Shown here: positions 1 to 10,067 of the stretch, in pieces
Layout: each line of letters begins with the position of its first letter
Position numbering within the stretch: position 1 is the stretch's first letter
DNA from: Vicinamibacterales bacterium
GTDB taxonomy: Bacteria > Acidobacteriota > Vicinamibacteria > Vicinamibacterales > UBA2999
Direction of reading: 5' to 3'
Length of the DNA stretch: 64,000 nt
Assembly: GCA_041394705.1 (NCBI GenBank)
Contig: JAWKHS010000004.1
Coordinates: 62,001-126,000 of the forward strand
Translations under genes and position numbers: made by a program
Notes under the pieces: generated by a model
Databases searched by the model: none
What the model was told of the DNA's origin: nothing
Seen by the model: only the letters and a program-made list of their open reading frames with translations

Positions 1-2176
1 GGAAGGCCTCGCGCTGCTTGGCCATCACCTTGGGGTCCTTCTTCCCCATGGCCTTGCGCAGCACGTCGGACTGCCCGAGGGTGAAGCCGGCGAGCACCGC
101 CGCGATCCGCATCACCTGTTCCTGGTAGGCGATGACGCCGTAGGTGTCGGCCAGGATCGGCTCGAGCGCGGCGAGGTCGTACTTCACCTCGGTCTTGCCC
201 TGCTTGCGGGCGACGTAGTCGTCCACCATGCCGCTCTTGAGCGGCCCGGGACGGTACAGCGCGTTGAGCGCGATCAGGTCGTCGAGGCGCTGCGGCTTCG
301 ACTTGCGCAGCAGCTCCCGCATGCCCGAGCTCTCGAACTGGAAGATGCCGAAGGTCTGGCCCTCGCAGAAGACCTGGTAGGTCTTCGCGTCGTCGAGCGG
401 CACGCCATCGATGTCGAGCACCACGCCCTCGGTGCGCCTGATCTCGGCCAGCGCGTCCTGGATCAGCGTGAGGGTGCTGAGGCCCAGGAAGTCCATCTTG
501 AGGAGGCCGACACGTTCGACCTCCTTCATGGCCCACTGGGTCGTGATTTCGTCGCGGTTGCTCTTGTAGAGGGGCGCGTAGTCGCTGATCGGCCCTGGCG
601 CGATGACGACGCCGGCCGCATGGACGCCGGCGTTCCGGGACATGCCCTCGAGACGCTTGCCCATCTCGAGGACGTCCTTCACGCGCGGGTCCTTGTCGCG
701 CATGTCCCGCAGGACGCCGTTCTCGGCCAGCGCCTTCTCGAGCGTCATGTCGAGGGCCGGCGGGATCTGCTTGGCGATGCGGTCCACGTCCGCGTACGGC
801 AGGTCGAGGACGCGCCCGACGTCCCTGATGACGGCCTTCGCCTTCATCGTGCCGAACGTGATGATCTGCGAGACGTTCTCCCGCCCGTACTTGCGCGTGA
901 CGTACTCGATCACCTCGCCGCGCCGCCGCTCGCAGAAGTCCACGTCGATGTCGGGCATCGACACGCGCTCGGGGTTCAGGAAGCGCTCGAACAGCAGGTC
1001 GTAGTCGATGGGATCGACATCCGTGATCTTCAGGCAGTACGCCACCAGGCTGCCGGCCGCCGACCCGCGCCCGGGTCCCACCGGGATGCCGTGCTCGCGG
1101 GCATACCGGATGAAATCCCAGACGATCATGAAGTACCCGGTGTACCCCATGCGCTTGATCATGGCGATCTCGTAGTCGAGCCGCGCGTCGTACTCCTCGA
1201 GCGTGTGCCGCAGCTTCCCGTCGGCGGCGAGCTGCCGCAGGCGCGGCAGGCGATCGGCGTATCCCTGGCGTGAGACGTGCTCGAAGTAGTCGTCGAGCGA
1301 GTACGGCGACGGCACCTCGAACTTCGGCACGTGCAGGGTGCCCGACGGGATCGTGACGTTGCAGCGCTCGGCGATGAGGAGCGTGTTCCGCATCGCCTCG
1401 GGGTAGTCCCCGAACACCTTCGTCATCTGCTCGGCGGTCTTCAGGAAGAACTGGTCGCCGTGGTAGCGGAGGCGCTTCTCGTCGTGGACCGACTTGCCCG
1501 TGCCGATGCACAACAGCAGGTCGTGAGGCTTGCTGTCGTGCTGGTGGAGGTAGTGGACGTCGTTGGTGCAGACCAGGGGCATGCCCAGGTCCTTCGCGAT
1601 CGGGAGGAGTCCGTTGTTGACGACCCGCTGCTCGTCGATGCCCTGGTACTGCATCTCCAGGAAGAAGTTGCCCGCGCCGAGGATGTCCTGGAACGTCGCG
1701 GCCGCGGCCACGGCCCGCTTGGCGTGCTCGGTGCGGATCTCGGTGGCCACCTCGCCCTTGAGGCAGCTCGACAGCCCGATGAGGCCCTCGGCGTGCTCGG
1801 CCAAAAGCGCCTTGTCGATGCGGGGCTTGTAGTAGAAGCCCTCGGTGTATCCGGCCGAGACGAGCTTGATGAGGTTCCTGAAGCCCGTCTCGTTCTCGGC
1901 GAGCAGCACCAGGTGGTTCGCCGTCTCGCCCGGCGTGCCGGACTTGTCGCGCCGGTCGCCCGGCGCCACGTACACCTCGCAGCCGAGAATCGGGTTGATG
2001 CCCCGCTTCCGCGCCGCATCGTGGAACACCACCGACGAGAACATGTTCCCGTGCTCGGTCACGGCGATCGCGGGCATCTCGAGCGCCGCCGCCTGGTCGA
2101 GCAGCTCTTCGATGCGGCAGGCGCCGTCGAGCAGCGAGTACTCGGTGTGCAGGTGCAGGTGGACGAAGTCAGACAT
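1..2176 (-). CDS. dnaE: DNA polymerase III subunit alpha (partial, 3' end off the window)
   Basis: Replicative polymerase catalytic subunit, type C family. About 725 N-terminal residues are visible; the gene continues past the left edge. The N-terminus starts MSDFVHLHLHTEYSLLDG, the PHP-domain metal motif. The palm motif MPDIDVDF with the catalytic aspartates follows at roughly residues 400-410, and then the thumb and fingers region (RPGPLKSGMVDDY, YQEQVM). The start ATG at 2176 agrees with the family N-terminus. No adjacent replication gene is seen: guaA follows upstream on the same strand after 119 bases. The identification is secure; only the C-terminal OB-fold and tau-binding region is missing. 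Confidence 0.97.
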   Translation of the reverse strand, partial: MSDFVHLHLHTEYSLLDGACRIEELLDQAAALEMPAIAVTEHGNMFSSVVFHDAARKRGINPILGCEVYVAPGDRRDKSGTPGETANHLVLLAENETGFRNLIKLVSAGYTEGFYYKPRIDKALLAEHAEGLIGLSSCLKGEVATEIRTEHAKRAVAAAATFQDILGAGNFFLEMQYQGIDEQRVVNNGLLPIAKDLGMPLVCTNDVHYLHQHDSKPHDLLLCIGTGKSVHDEKRLRYHGDQFFLKTAEQMTKVFGDYPEAMRNTLLIAERCNVTIPSGTLHVPKFEVPSPYSLDDYFEHVSRQGYADRLPRLRQLAADGKLRHTLEEYDARLDYEIAMIKRMGYTGYFMIVWDFIRYAREHGIPVGPGRGSAAGSLVAYCLKITDVDPIDYDLLFERFLNPERVSMPDIDVDFCERRRGEVIEYVTRKYGRENVSQIITFGTMKAKAVIRDVGRVLDLPYADVDRIAKQIPPALDMTLEKALAENGVLRDMRDKDPRVKDVLEMGKRLEGMSRNAGVHAAGVVIAPGPISDYAPLYKSNRDEITTQWAMKEVERVGLLKMDFLGLSTLTLIQDALAEIRRTEGVVLDIDGVPLDDAKTYQVFCEGQTFGIFQFESSGMRELLRKSKPQRLDDLIALNALYRPGPLKSGMVDDYVARKQGKTEVKYDLAALEPILADTYGVIAYQEQVMRIAAVLAGFTLGQSDVLRKAMGKKDPKVMAKQREAF

Positions 2177-2295
2177 GGCGGGGCCCGGGGCCCGGGTCTC
2201 GGGGCTCGGCGGCTGGCGCTGGTGGCGCGACGGCGTTCGTGTTCATGCGCACTTCCCGGGACCCGGCCCCCGAGACCCGAGCCCCGCCAAGCATC

Positions 2296-3912
2296 CTACT
2301 CCCACTCGATCGTGCTCGGCGGCTTGGAGCTGACGTCGTAGGTCACGCGGTTGATGCCGCGCACCTCGTTGGTGATGCGGCGCGACACCGTCTTCAGCAG
2401 GCCGTAGGGCAGCTCAGCCCAGTCGGCGGTCATGAAGTCGCTCGTCTGCACCGCGCGGAGCGCCACGACGTAGTCGTAGGTGCGGCCGTCGCCCATCACG
2501 CCGACGCTCTTGACCGGCAGGAACACGGCGAAGGCCTGGCTCGTGAGGTCGTACCAGCTCCGGCCGGTGGCCTCGTCGGTCCACCGCCGCAGTTCCTCGA
2601 TGAAGATCGCGTCGGCGCGCCTCAGGAGGTCGGCGTACTCGCGGCGGACCTCGCCCAGGATCCGTACGCCGAGGCCGGGGCCCGGGAACGGGTGTCGTCC
2701 GACGATGTCGGCCGGCAGGCCCAGCGCGAGGCCCAGTTCCCGCACCTCGTCCTTGAAGAGATCGCGCAGGGGCTCGAGCAGCTTCAGGCCGAGGTCGGCG
2801 GGCAGGCCGCCGACGTTGTGGTGACTCTTGATCGTGACGGCCTTCTTCGTCTTCGCGCCGCCCGACTCGATGACGTCCGGATAGATCGTGCCCTGGGCCA
2901 GGAACGTCGCGCCCTTGTGGCCGCCGCCGCCGGCCTTCAGCGTCGCGGCTTCCGCCGTGAAGACCTGGACGAACTCGCGGCCGATGATCTTCCGCTTCTG
3001 CTCCGGGTCGCTCACGCCGGCCAGCTTCGCCAGGAACTGCTCGCTCGCGTCCACGTGGATGACGCGCGCGTGCAGGCGCCCGGCGAACATCTCCATCACC
3101 AGGCGGGCCTCGTCCTGCCGGAGCAGCCCGTGGTCCACGAATACGCACGTGAGCTGGTCGCCGATGGCGCGATGGATGAGCGCCGCCGCGACGCTCGAGT
3201 CGACCCCGCCCGACAGGCCCAGGATCACTTCCTCGTCGCCGACCTGGTCCCGGATGGCGCGCACGGCCTCCGTGATGTGGTCGCGCATGATCCAGTCGGG
3301 CGTCGCGCCGCAGATGTCCAGCACGAAGCGGCGGAGGATGGCGGCGCCCTGGCGGGTGTGCGTCACCTCCGGGTGGAACTGCACGCCGTAGAAGCGCCGC
3401 GCTTCGTCCGCCATGCCCGCGATCGGGCAGCTCGGCGTCGAGGCCATGAGGGTGAAGCCGGGTGGAAGCGCCGTCACCTTGTCGCCGTGACTCATCCACA
3501 CCTGCAGCGCCCCGGCGGCGCTGCCGGCCTCCTCCTCGATGCCGTCGAGCAGCGCCGTGTGCCCGTGGGCCTGGACCTCGGCGTAGCCGAACTCGCGGTG
3601 CGTGCTGGCTTCGACCTGTCCGCCCTGCTGGACGGCCATCGTGAACATCCCGTAGCAGATGCCGAGCACGGGGACGCCGAGCGCGTAGACGGCCTCCGGC
3701 GCGCGCAGGTCCTGCGCTTCGTAGGTGCTCGCGTGGCTGCCCGACAGGATGACGCCCTTCACGGCGTGATCACGCGCGTAGGCGCGGACCCAGTCGTCGC
3801 TGACGTCGCAGGGATGGACTTCGCTGTAGACGTGCGCTTCGCGCACGCGGCGGGCGATGAGCTGGGTGACCTGGGAGCCGAAATCGAGAACGAGAATGGT
3901 CTGATGGGCCAC
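2296..3912 (-). CDS. guaA: GMP synthase (glutamine-hydrolysing)
   Basis: Converts XMP, ATP and glutamine to GMP in purine synthesis. It has an N-terminal class I amidotransferase domain ([17 protein letters not shown]; nucleophile Cys in GICYGM; His-Pro-Glu in FHPEVTH). The ATP-pyrophosphatase domain follows with the P-loop [15 protein letters not shown], then the dimerisation domain ending STIEWE, the typical GuaA C-terminus. I prefer GTG at 3912 (V-A-H-Q-T-I-L), which gives the usual short N-terminus. An in-frame GTG at 3942 would add ten residues. A perfect TATAAT lies upstream on this strand at 3968-3963, in a segment shared with the divergent gene at 3974. Confidence 0.96.
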   Translation of the reverse strand: MAHQTILVLDFGSQVTQLIARRVREAHVYSEVHPCDVSDDWVRAYARDHAVKGVILSGSHASTYEAQDLRAPEAVYALGVPVLGICYGMFTMAVQQGGQVEASTHREFGYAEVQAHGHTALLDGIEEEAGSAAGALQVWMSHGDKVTALPPGFTLMASTPSCPIAGMADEARRFYGVQFHPEVTHTRQGAAILRRFVLDICGATPDWIMRDHITEAVRAIRDQVGDEEVILGLSGGVDSSVAAALIHRAIGDQLTCVFVDHGLLRQDEARLVMEMFAGRLHARVIHVDASEQFLAKLAGVSDPEQKRKIIGREFVQVFTAEAATLKAGGGGHKGATFLAQGTIYPDVIESGGAKTKKAVTIKSHHNVGGLPADLGLKLLEPLRDLFKDEVRELGLALGLPADIVGRHPFPGPGLGVRILGEVRREYADLLRRADAIFIEELRRWTDEATGRSWYDLTSQAFAVFLPVKSVGVMGDGRTYDYVVALRAVQTSDFMTADWAELPYGLLKTVSRRITNEVRGINRVTYDVSSKPPSTIEWE

Positions 3913-3961
3913 GGGATGATGTGGGGCGGACGCGCCGGCCACGACGCGGCGGCGCGGACGC

Positions 3962-3968
3962 TATTATA
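3962..3968. promoter_or_regulatory. divergent -10 boxes for guaA and the propeller gene
   Basis: The seven bases tattata carry a -10 for both directions. On the minus strand they read TATAAT (3968-3963), upstream of guaA. On the plus strand they read TATTAT (3962-3967), six bases before the GTG at 3974. No strong -35 hexamer is obvious for either. The two promoters would exclude each other physically. Confidence 0.5.
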
Positions 3969-3973
3969 GCGGC

Positions 3974-5176
3974 GTGCCCCGGATCGCGACCGCAACATGT
4001 AGTGGTCTGGCCGCGGTCGTCGTCGCCCTCGCCGTGGCGTGGCTCGCGCTGCCGGTGCGTGCGGCCCAGGCGCCGGCGCCGAGCCTCCTGGCCTCGGGGA
4101 CGATGGACCTGCGGTGGACGGCGCCGCTCGAGCTGGCGCCCGGGACCACGCCCGATTTCGACGAACACGCGGCGTTCGTCGTCGCGCGCGACGCGACGCT
4201 CGCCCGCGTCGATCTCGAGCGCGGCGTCGTCGACTGGCAGGTCGCGGCGGCGACCTCCCTCTCGCCCGCGGTGGGCGGCGGCCTCGTCTACGTGGCCGGC
4301 GCCGACGGCGTGGAAGGGCACGATGCCGCGACCGGCGGGCTCGTGTGGCGGCGCGCCCTGCCCGGGCCCGCGGCGCGGCGGCCCTACTGGGACACGGGCT
4401 GGCTGATCGTCTCGCTCGAGAGCGGCGACCTGGTGGCGCTGCGCGCATCCGACGGCGCGGCGGTCTGGCAGGTCGCGCTCGGTGCCGCCGTGCACGTGCC
4501 GCCCGCCCCGTCCCTCGACAATCTTTACCTCGGGCTCAGCGACGGACGGACCGTGGCGCTCGCCCTCGCGACCGGGCGCCCGGTGTGGACGCGCACCCTC
4601 GAGGGCCAGGCGACGGGCCTCACGGCCCTGGACGACCAGCTCCTGGTGGGCACGACCGGCGGCGCGCTCTACAGCCTGGATCTCCTGTCCGGTCGTCCCC
4701 GCTGGCGTCTCAGGCTTGGCGCGGCGGTGGCCGGCGCGCCCGCCGCCGACGACCGGCGGATCTACGTCGTGGCGTTCGATCACGTGCTGCGCGCGCTCAG
4801 CCGTGGATCCGGCAGCCTGCAGTGGCGCCAGGGACTGCCCCACCGTCCCGCCGGCGGGCCGGTGCTGCTCGGCGGAGCGGTGCTGGTGCCGACCTACGCG
4901 AACGAGCTGTCAGGCTACGCCACGGCGACCGGCGAGCCGTCCGTGTCGCTCTCGAGCGCGAGCGAGGTGATCGGCGCGACGCAGGTGCGCGTCGGCGGTC
5001 GGGTGACGGGGACCCGCCTGACGGCCGTCACGACCGAGGGACGCCTGGTCGGATTCGCGCCGCGCATCGAGCCGGCGCCGGCGGCGCTCGGCGACCTGCC
5101 GGGCACGCCGGTTCCGGAGCCGCCGCCGCCGGCGCGCTCACCTCAACCGCCGCCTGGCGACCGCGAGGCACGGTAG
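3974..5176 (+). CDS. PQQ-type beta-propeller protein (BamB-like)
   Basis: About 400 residues. An N-terminal hydrophobic stretch (residues 8-25, ending VRA-AQAP) looks like a signal peptide, so the protein is probably exported. The body consists of repeats of the PQQ/YWTD type with regular G-x-x-x-W blades (VDWQV, LVWRR, AVWQV, PVWTR, PRWRL, LQWRQ), each followed by a V-x-x-G strand. BamB of the outer-membrane assembly machine has this fold and start, but blade repeats alone do not prove that role. The C-terminus is proline-rich and overlaps the convergent gene by 34 bases. GTG at 3974 sits six bases after a TATTAT box with no Shine-Dalgarno, suggesting a leaderless message. Confidence 0.75.
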   Translation: MPRIATATCSGLAAVVVALAVAWLALPVRAAQAPAPSLLASGTMDLRWTAPLELAPGTTPDFDEHAAFVVARDATLARVDLERGVVDWQVAAATSLSPAVGGGLVYVAGADGVEGHDAATGGLVWRRALPGPAARRPYWDTGWLIVSLESGDLVALRASDGAAVWQVALGAAVHVPPAPSLDNLYLGLSDGRTVALALATGRPVWTRTLEGQATGLTALDDQLLVGTTGGALYSLDLLSGRPRWRLRLGAAVAGAPAADDRRIYVVAFDHVLRALSRGSGSLQWRQGLPHRPAGGPVLLGGAVLVPTYANELSGYATATGEPSVSLSSASEVIGATQVRVGGRVTGTRLTAVTTEGRLVGFAPRIEPAPAALGDLPGTPVPEPPPPARSPQPPPGDREAR

Positions 5177-6102
5177 AGCGTCACGTAGGCGACGAGCGCC
5201 GTCAGCGCCAGGAACTGGAAGACGAGCCCGCGGATGGCCCACGCGCCGACCTGCAGCGGGAGGGCGACCAGACCCACGAACGGCACGAACGCGACGAGGC
5301 CGAGCGCCGCCGTGGCCAGGAACGACGCGGCCGTGCCGAGGGCCACGAGCGTCAGGACCACCCCGAAGACGATGGCGATCTCCCCCAGACGCCGCATCAC
5401 GAAGCCCGAGACGCGCGCGATGGCCGTGCGCACATCACAGTCGTCCACCGCCACCGCGATCTGGAGCAGGAGGTAGACCAGGTTCACCAGCGTGACGGTC
5501 GTGATGACGGCGAGCGTCACGGCGGCGACGCGCGCCGCGATCCACGGCGACGCCGGGCCGCGCGGCGACACCAGGACGGCGAGCGCCCCGGCGCCGATGA
5601 CGAGGTAGGCGACGAAGAGCCCGAGGCCGAGACGCGCGAAGCGGCCGAACAGCCGGTGGGCGCCGGCCGTCGCCGCCTCCAGGCTGAAACGGCTGGCCGA
5701 CCGGATCGCGGCGTAGTGGAGGGGCGGCTGCTCCACGGCCCGCGCGCCTGCCTCCGACGACGCCAGCACGCTGATGGTGCCGCCCTTCACGAACGCCACG
5801 AACAGCGACCCGCCCAGCAGGACGACGAGCACCGCGGCCAGGAACGCGGCGAGGGCGACCGGGTGGGCCAGCAGCGCGGCGGCGACGGCCGGAACTGCGC
5901 GCCGTACGCCCTGGCCGAACAGCGCGCGCGGCGCGAGCCCCGAGGTGAGGACGACCAGCGCGGCGCCTCCGACGACGGGCACCGCGAGGAGCGCCGTGAA
6001 CACGGTGTCGGCGACGAACTGCAGCACGACGACCTGCCAGTTCGCGGCGGTGAGGATCGCTCCGCGCTTCAGCGCCAGCTTCGACGAGGCGATGAGCGCC
6101 AT
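5143..6102 (-). CDS. multi-pass membrane protein of unknown function
   Basis: 319 residues, with about six to eight long hydrophobic segments rich in Ala, Val and Leu (roughly residues 25-55, 85-125, 175-200, 215-245, 260-300). No catalytic motif or family signature is recognisable. The N-terminus (MALIASSKLALKRGAILTAA) is cytoplasmic-looking and basic. A TATAGT box on this strand lies 21 bases before the ATG and near the start of the divergent kinase gene. The 3' end overlaps the propeller gene by 34 bases. A DUF-type integral membrane protein is all that can be said. Confidence 0.7.
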   Translation of the reverse strand: MALIASSKLALKRGAILTAANWQVVVLQFVADTVFTALLAVPVVGGAALVVLTSGLAPRALFGQGVRRAVPAVAAALLAHPVALAAFLAAVLVVLLGGSLFVAFVKGGTISVLASSEAGARAVEQPPLHYAAIRSASRFSLEAATAGAHRLFGRFARLGLGLFVAYLVIGAGALAVLVSPRGPASPWIAARVAAVTLAVITTVTLVNLVYLLLQIAVAVDDCDVRTAIARVSGFVMRRLGEIAIVFGVVLTLVALGTAASFLATAALGLVAFVPFVGLVALPLQVGAWAIRGLVFQFLALTALVAYVTLYRASRSPGGG

Positions 6103-6179
6103 GGGCCGTGGGGGTGACGAGCACTATACCGCACGCGTCCCCGCGTTTCCCTTGTCGGCGCTCCGAGGCGCCTGCCAGA

Positions 6180-9100
6180 ATGATCGACGGCATGGCGTGT
6201 CCTCCGCTGGTCCGGCGCGCGCTCGTCCGCCTCGGCGCGGGCGCGGCGGCGGTCCTCGCGCTCGTCGCGGCCGGCGGGTGGCTCTGGGTGCGCGCGACCG
6301 TGGGTGCGTCGCCCGATGAGACGCGCGCGCGCATCGAGGCGTCGGCGCGCGCGCAGATGGCGCGGTCCACGGCCACCCTCGATGCGGTGGTCCAGGAACT
6401 CGCCTCGGCCGGCGAGGTCGTGGAACGGGCGGCCGGCGGCGACGCGTCGAGCGTCGGCCGGCTCTTCGCGATGGTCTCGGTCGACGGGGGCGTGGGCCAC
6501 GACGCCGTCTCCGCGCTCACGGTCTACGGGCCCGATGGCGCGCCGATCGCGTGGGACGGCCGGCCGTCCACGCTGCCCGCCTCGCGCCTGGCGGGCGCCG
6601 CGACCACCTTCGTCCTGCCGTCGCCCCTCGGGCTGCGCCTGGCGCGCCTGGCGCCGATCGTCGCCGGCGACGGCAGCCGGCGCCGCATGGGGACCGTCGT
6701 CGCCGAGGTGGCCATCTCCTCGGGCGGCCCGACCGGCGGCCTGGCGGAGTGGAACACGCCCCTCGGCCCGGTCGCCATCGGACCACCCGACGGCGGCGGC
6801 GACCCCGACACGTTCGAGATCGCGACGGCCGAGGGCGCGCGGCTCGGGACCGCGCGCATCGCCGCCGGCACGATCGAGGTGGCCCGGGCCGTGGCCCACG
6901 ACACGGTCGTCGCGCTCCTGTGGCTGGTGGCGGCGCTCGCGCTCGCCGCGTCGTGGGGGGCGCTGGCCACGTGGCGCGCGCTGACCCGCTCGGCGGCCGG
7001 CTACCTGGCCATCAACGCCGCGATGGCGGCGGCCGCGCTGGGGAGCTGGGCCATGGCCGATCGCGCCCTTCAGGCCTGGCAGGGGCGCGGCACGCCGGAG
7101 CTGCGCGTCCTGCTGGCGGCGCTGGCCGCGCTCGCCCTGGTCAGCCTCGTCGCGACGGTGGTGGCGCGGGGCATCGCGGTGGGCATCGGCCGGCGCGCCG
7201 ATCGGCGTGCGTCCCGGCTCGTGGTGCTCGCCGCCCACCTCGGCGCCGGGGGGCTGACGGCCCTCCTGGTGCTGCGCCATCACGCCATCGTGGAAGCGGC
7301 GCTGGCGCTCGGCGGCCATCCCCACGGTCCCCTGACCGTCGCGCTGGCACCGTTCGAGACCTCGCTCGCGACCGTGGCGGCGGGCCTGGTCGCCGTGCAC
7401 GCGGCACTGGCCATCCTGATGGGGACCAGTGTCCGGGCCGCCGTCGCGCTGCTGACCGGACGCCGGCAGACCTTCGACCGCTCGGGCGTGGCGGCGGCGC
7501 TGGTCGGGGCCGCCGGCGTCCTCGCGCTGGAGGTGCACGGCGAGGCGCTGCCGGGGTTCCTGGCGCTCGCGGCCGGGGTCCTCCTGGTTGCTGCGGCGTT
7601 CGATGCCGCGGCCCGGACCCTGCGGCGCGGATCCCAGCCGGCACGCCTGCTCGTCGTGCTGGGGGCGCTGGTCGTGCCCTCGGTCGCCGCCTACCCGTCG
7701 CTGGCGCGCTGGGTGACCTCGGCGCGCCAGGAGGCCGTCGTGCGCGACCTGGCGCGGCAGGTGGCCGACCAGCGGCAGAACCTCCAGCAGTCGGTCCGCG
7801 ATGCCCTGACGCAGCTCTGGTCCGGCGACATCGCGGACCTGGTCCAGGCGACGCCCCCCAGCCCGGCCGGCCCCGTGCCCACCGACGCAGCGTTCCTGCT
7901 CTGGGCGCGGACCACGCTGGCGACCGAACGCCTCACCTCGTCGGTCGAGCTCTACGACGGCGCGGGGCGGATGGTGAGCCGCTTCGCCCTGAACCTCCCG
8001 GAGACCGCCGTCGACCGCACGTGGCAGGAGAGCTCGTGTGACTGGGAGCTCTTCGAGGAGGTCTCGCCGTTCTTCGCCGAGGAGCGGCGCCTGCTGCACG
8101 CGGGGCGCGCCGTGTGTGTCGACGGGCGCGTGGTGGGCTCGGTGGTCGTACACGCCGTCCTCGACTACGCGAACCTGCCGTTCCTTGCGGCGCAGAACCC
8201 GTACGTCGCGCTGGTCGGCGGCGAGAGCGGCGCCGAACCGCCGGCGTCGGACGACGTGGTGTTCGTCGCGTACGGCTGGAGCCGGCGGCCGCTCTTCGTC
8301 GCCGGGGGCGATGCCTGGACGCTGCCGGAGTCGCTCCTGACCCGGCTCGTGGCATCGCGCACGCCCTTCTGGACCACGCTCGAACGCCAGGGCGTGGTGT
8401 CGGACGTGTATTTCCTGAGCGACCGCGGCGCCATCTACGCCATCGGCTACCCGCGCCCGTCGTGGCTGGCGCACCTGTCGAACCTGGCCGAGATCATGGC
8501 GCTGACGGCCGTGCTGTTCGTCGTGCTCCTGGTGGCGACCTCGCTCGGCGCGCGGCTCGGCGGCCTCTCCGCGGTGTCGGGCCGGGCCCTCTTCCGCGAC
8601 GTCCGCGCCAGCTTCTCGCGGACGCTGTTCCTGGCATTCGTCGCCGCGGTGGTCGTGCCCGTCGTGGCCCTGGCCCTCGTGACGCGGGCGCAGATGGCGA
8701 CGACGCTCCGGCAGGACATCGAGCGCGAGGCCACGCGCACGGTGCTCTCCGCCAGCCGCGTCGTGGAGGACTTCGCCGCGATCGACGCCCGCGGCGCCAC
8801 GAACCTGCCCGCGCTCGACGACAGCCTGCTCGTGTGGCTGAGCCGCGTCATCGGCGAGGACCTCAACGTGTTCGCGGGCGCCGGCCTGCTGGCGTCGAGC
8901 GAGCGGACGCTCTTCGCGTCGGGCCTGCTGCCGACCCGCACGCCCGGCGACACCTACCGGGCGCTCGTGATCGAGGGCCAGCCGACCTACCTCGCGCGCG
9001 AGTCCGTCGGCGCCTACGAGTACCAGGTCGCCTCGGCCCTCGTCCGCGTCGCCGACGAACAGGCCATCGTCAGCGTGCCGCTCACGCTGCGGCAGCGCAG

Positions 9101-10067
9101 CATCGAGCGCCAGGTCGACGAGCTCGACAGGCGGGTGCTGCTCGCGGCCATCGCGTTCATCCTCCTCGGCAGCGGCATCGGCTACTGGGCGGCCCACCGC
9201 ATCTCCGATCCGGTCAGCCGCCTCACCCGCGCCACGCGGCGCCTCGCCGCCGGCGATCTCGACGCCCACGTGCTCGTCAGGACCAGCGACGAGCTCGGCC
9301 GCCTGGTGGCGGCCTTCAACGGCATGGCGGACGACCTGCGGCGCCAGCGCGCGCAGCTCGAACGCACGAACCGCCTCGAGGCGTGGGCCGAGATGGCGCG
9401 CCAGGTGGCGCACGACATCAAGAACCCGCTGACGCCGATCCAGTTGAACGCCGAGCACCTGCGGCGCGTCCACGCCGACCGCGGCCTGCCGCTCGGCGCG
9501 CTGGTGGACGAGTGCGTGGCCAACATCCTGCTGCAGGTGCGCCTGCTCCGGCAGCTGGCGGCCGAGTTCTCGAGCTTCGCCAGCGCGCCCCAGGCGCGCC
9601 CGGCCCCGACGCCCCTGGCGCCCCTGCTCGACGAGATCCTCTCGCCCTACGCGCACGCCCTGACGGGACGGATTGCCATCGAGACGCGCGGCGACACCGA
9701 CGTCTCGGTGTTCGTCGATCCGGTGCTGCTGGCCCGCGCGTTGACCAACGTGATTGAGAACGCCCTCCACGCGATGCCCGGAGGCGGGCGGCTCACGGTG
9801 GACGTGACCGTGCCCGGCGACGGGCGGGCCAGGCTGGACGTCGTGGACACGGGCGTCGGGATGGACGCGGCCGCGCTCGGCCGGATCTTCGAGCCCTACT
9901 TCTCCACCAAGGCGACGGGCACGGGCCTCGGGCTCACCATCGCCCGGAGGAACGTGGAACTGAACGGCGGCGCCATCGAGGTGGCGAGCACGCCCGGCGT
10001 CGGCACGACGGTCACGCTCTGGGTGCCCCTCGGACCGCCCGCACCCCCGCCCGCGCCCGAAGGCTAG
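6180..10067 (+). CDS. large membrane sensor histidine kinase, NtrY-like
   Basis: About 1295 residues from the ATG at 6180; a second ATG at 6192 is possible. The N-terminal two thirds alternate several clusters of transmembrane helices (for example near residues 10-30, 240-265, 315-345 and 440-510) with two extracytoplasmic regions. Next comes a HAMP segment (RISDPVSRLTRATRRLAAGD) and a HisKA domain with the phospho-acceptor His in VAHDIKNPLTPIQ (about residue 1078). This H-D-I-K-N-P-L-T-P-I-Q form is typical of NtrY-type kinases. The HATPase has its N box (NVIENALHAMPGGG), G1 (DTGVGMD), F box (FEPYFSTK) and G2 (GTGLGLTI). No response regulator is adjacent. The stop codon shares the four bases CTAG with the convergent pssA stop. 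Confidence 0.92.
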   Translation: MIDGMACPPLVRRALVRLGAGAAAVLALVAAGGWLWVRATVGASPDETRARIEASARAQMARSTATLDAVVQELASAGEVVERAAGGDASSVGRLFAMVSVDGGVGHDAVSALTVYGPDGAPIAWDGRPSTLPASRLAGAATTFVLPSPLGLRLARLAPIVAGDGSRRRMGTVVAEVAISSGGPTGGLAEWNTPLGPVAIGPPDGGGDPDTFEIATAEGARLGTARIAAGTIEVARAVAHDTVVALLWLVAALALAASWGALATWRALTRSAAGYLAINAAMAAAALGSWAMADRALQAWQGRGTPELRVLLAALAALALVSLVATVVARGIAVGIGRRADRRASRLVVLAAHLGAGGLTALLVLRHHAIVEAALALGGHPHGPLTVALAPFETSLATVAAGLVAVHAALAILMGTSVRAAVALLTGRRQTFDRSGVAAALVGAAGVLALEVHGEALPGFLALAAGVLLVAAAFDAAARTLRRGSQPARLLVVLGALVVPSVAAYPSLARWVTSARQEAVVRDLARQVADQRQNLQQSVRDALTQLWSGDIADLVQATPPSPAGPVPTDAAFLLWARTTLATERLTSSVELYDGAGRMVSRFALNLPETAVDRTWQESSCDWELFEEVSPFFAEERRLLHAGRAVCVDGRVVGSVVVHAVLDYANLPFLAAQNPYVALVGGESGAEPPASDDVVFVAYGWSRRPLFVAGGDAWTLPESLLTRLVASRTPFWTTLERQGVVSDVYFLSDRGAIYAIGYPRPSWLAHLSNLAEIMALTAVLFVVLLVATSLGARLGGLSAVSGRALFRDVRASFSRTLFLAFVAAVVVPVVALALVTRAQMATTLRQDIEREATRTVLSASRVVEDFAAIDARGATNLPALDDSLLVWLSRVIGEDLNVFAGAGLLASSERTLFASGLLPTRTPGDTYRALVIEGQPTYLARESVGAYEYQVASALVRVADEQAIVSVPLTLRQRSIERQVDELDRRVLLAAIAFILLGSGIGYWAAHRISDPVSRLTRATRRLAAGDLDAHVLVRTSDELGRLVAAFNGMADDLRRQRAQLERTNRLEAWAEMARQVAHDIKNPLTPIQLNAEHLRRVHADRGLPLGALVDECVANILLQVRLLRQLAAEFSSFASAPQARPAPTPLAPLLDEILSPYAHALTGRIAIETRGDTDVSVFVDPVLLARALTNVIENALHAMPGGGRLTVDVTVPGDGRARLDVVDTGVGMDAAALGRIFEPYFSTKATGTGLGLTIARRNVELNGGAIEVASTPGVGTTVTLWVPLGPPAPPPAPEG

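Noticed and set aside
4039..6117. 692-codon plus-strand frame over the propeller and membrane genes
   Set aside because: Arg/Gly/Ala-rich, no motif, and overlaps two better-supported genes.
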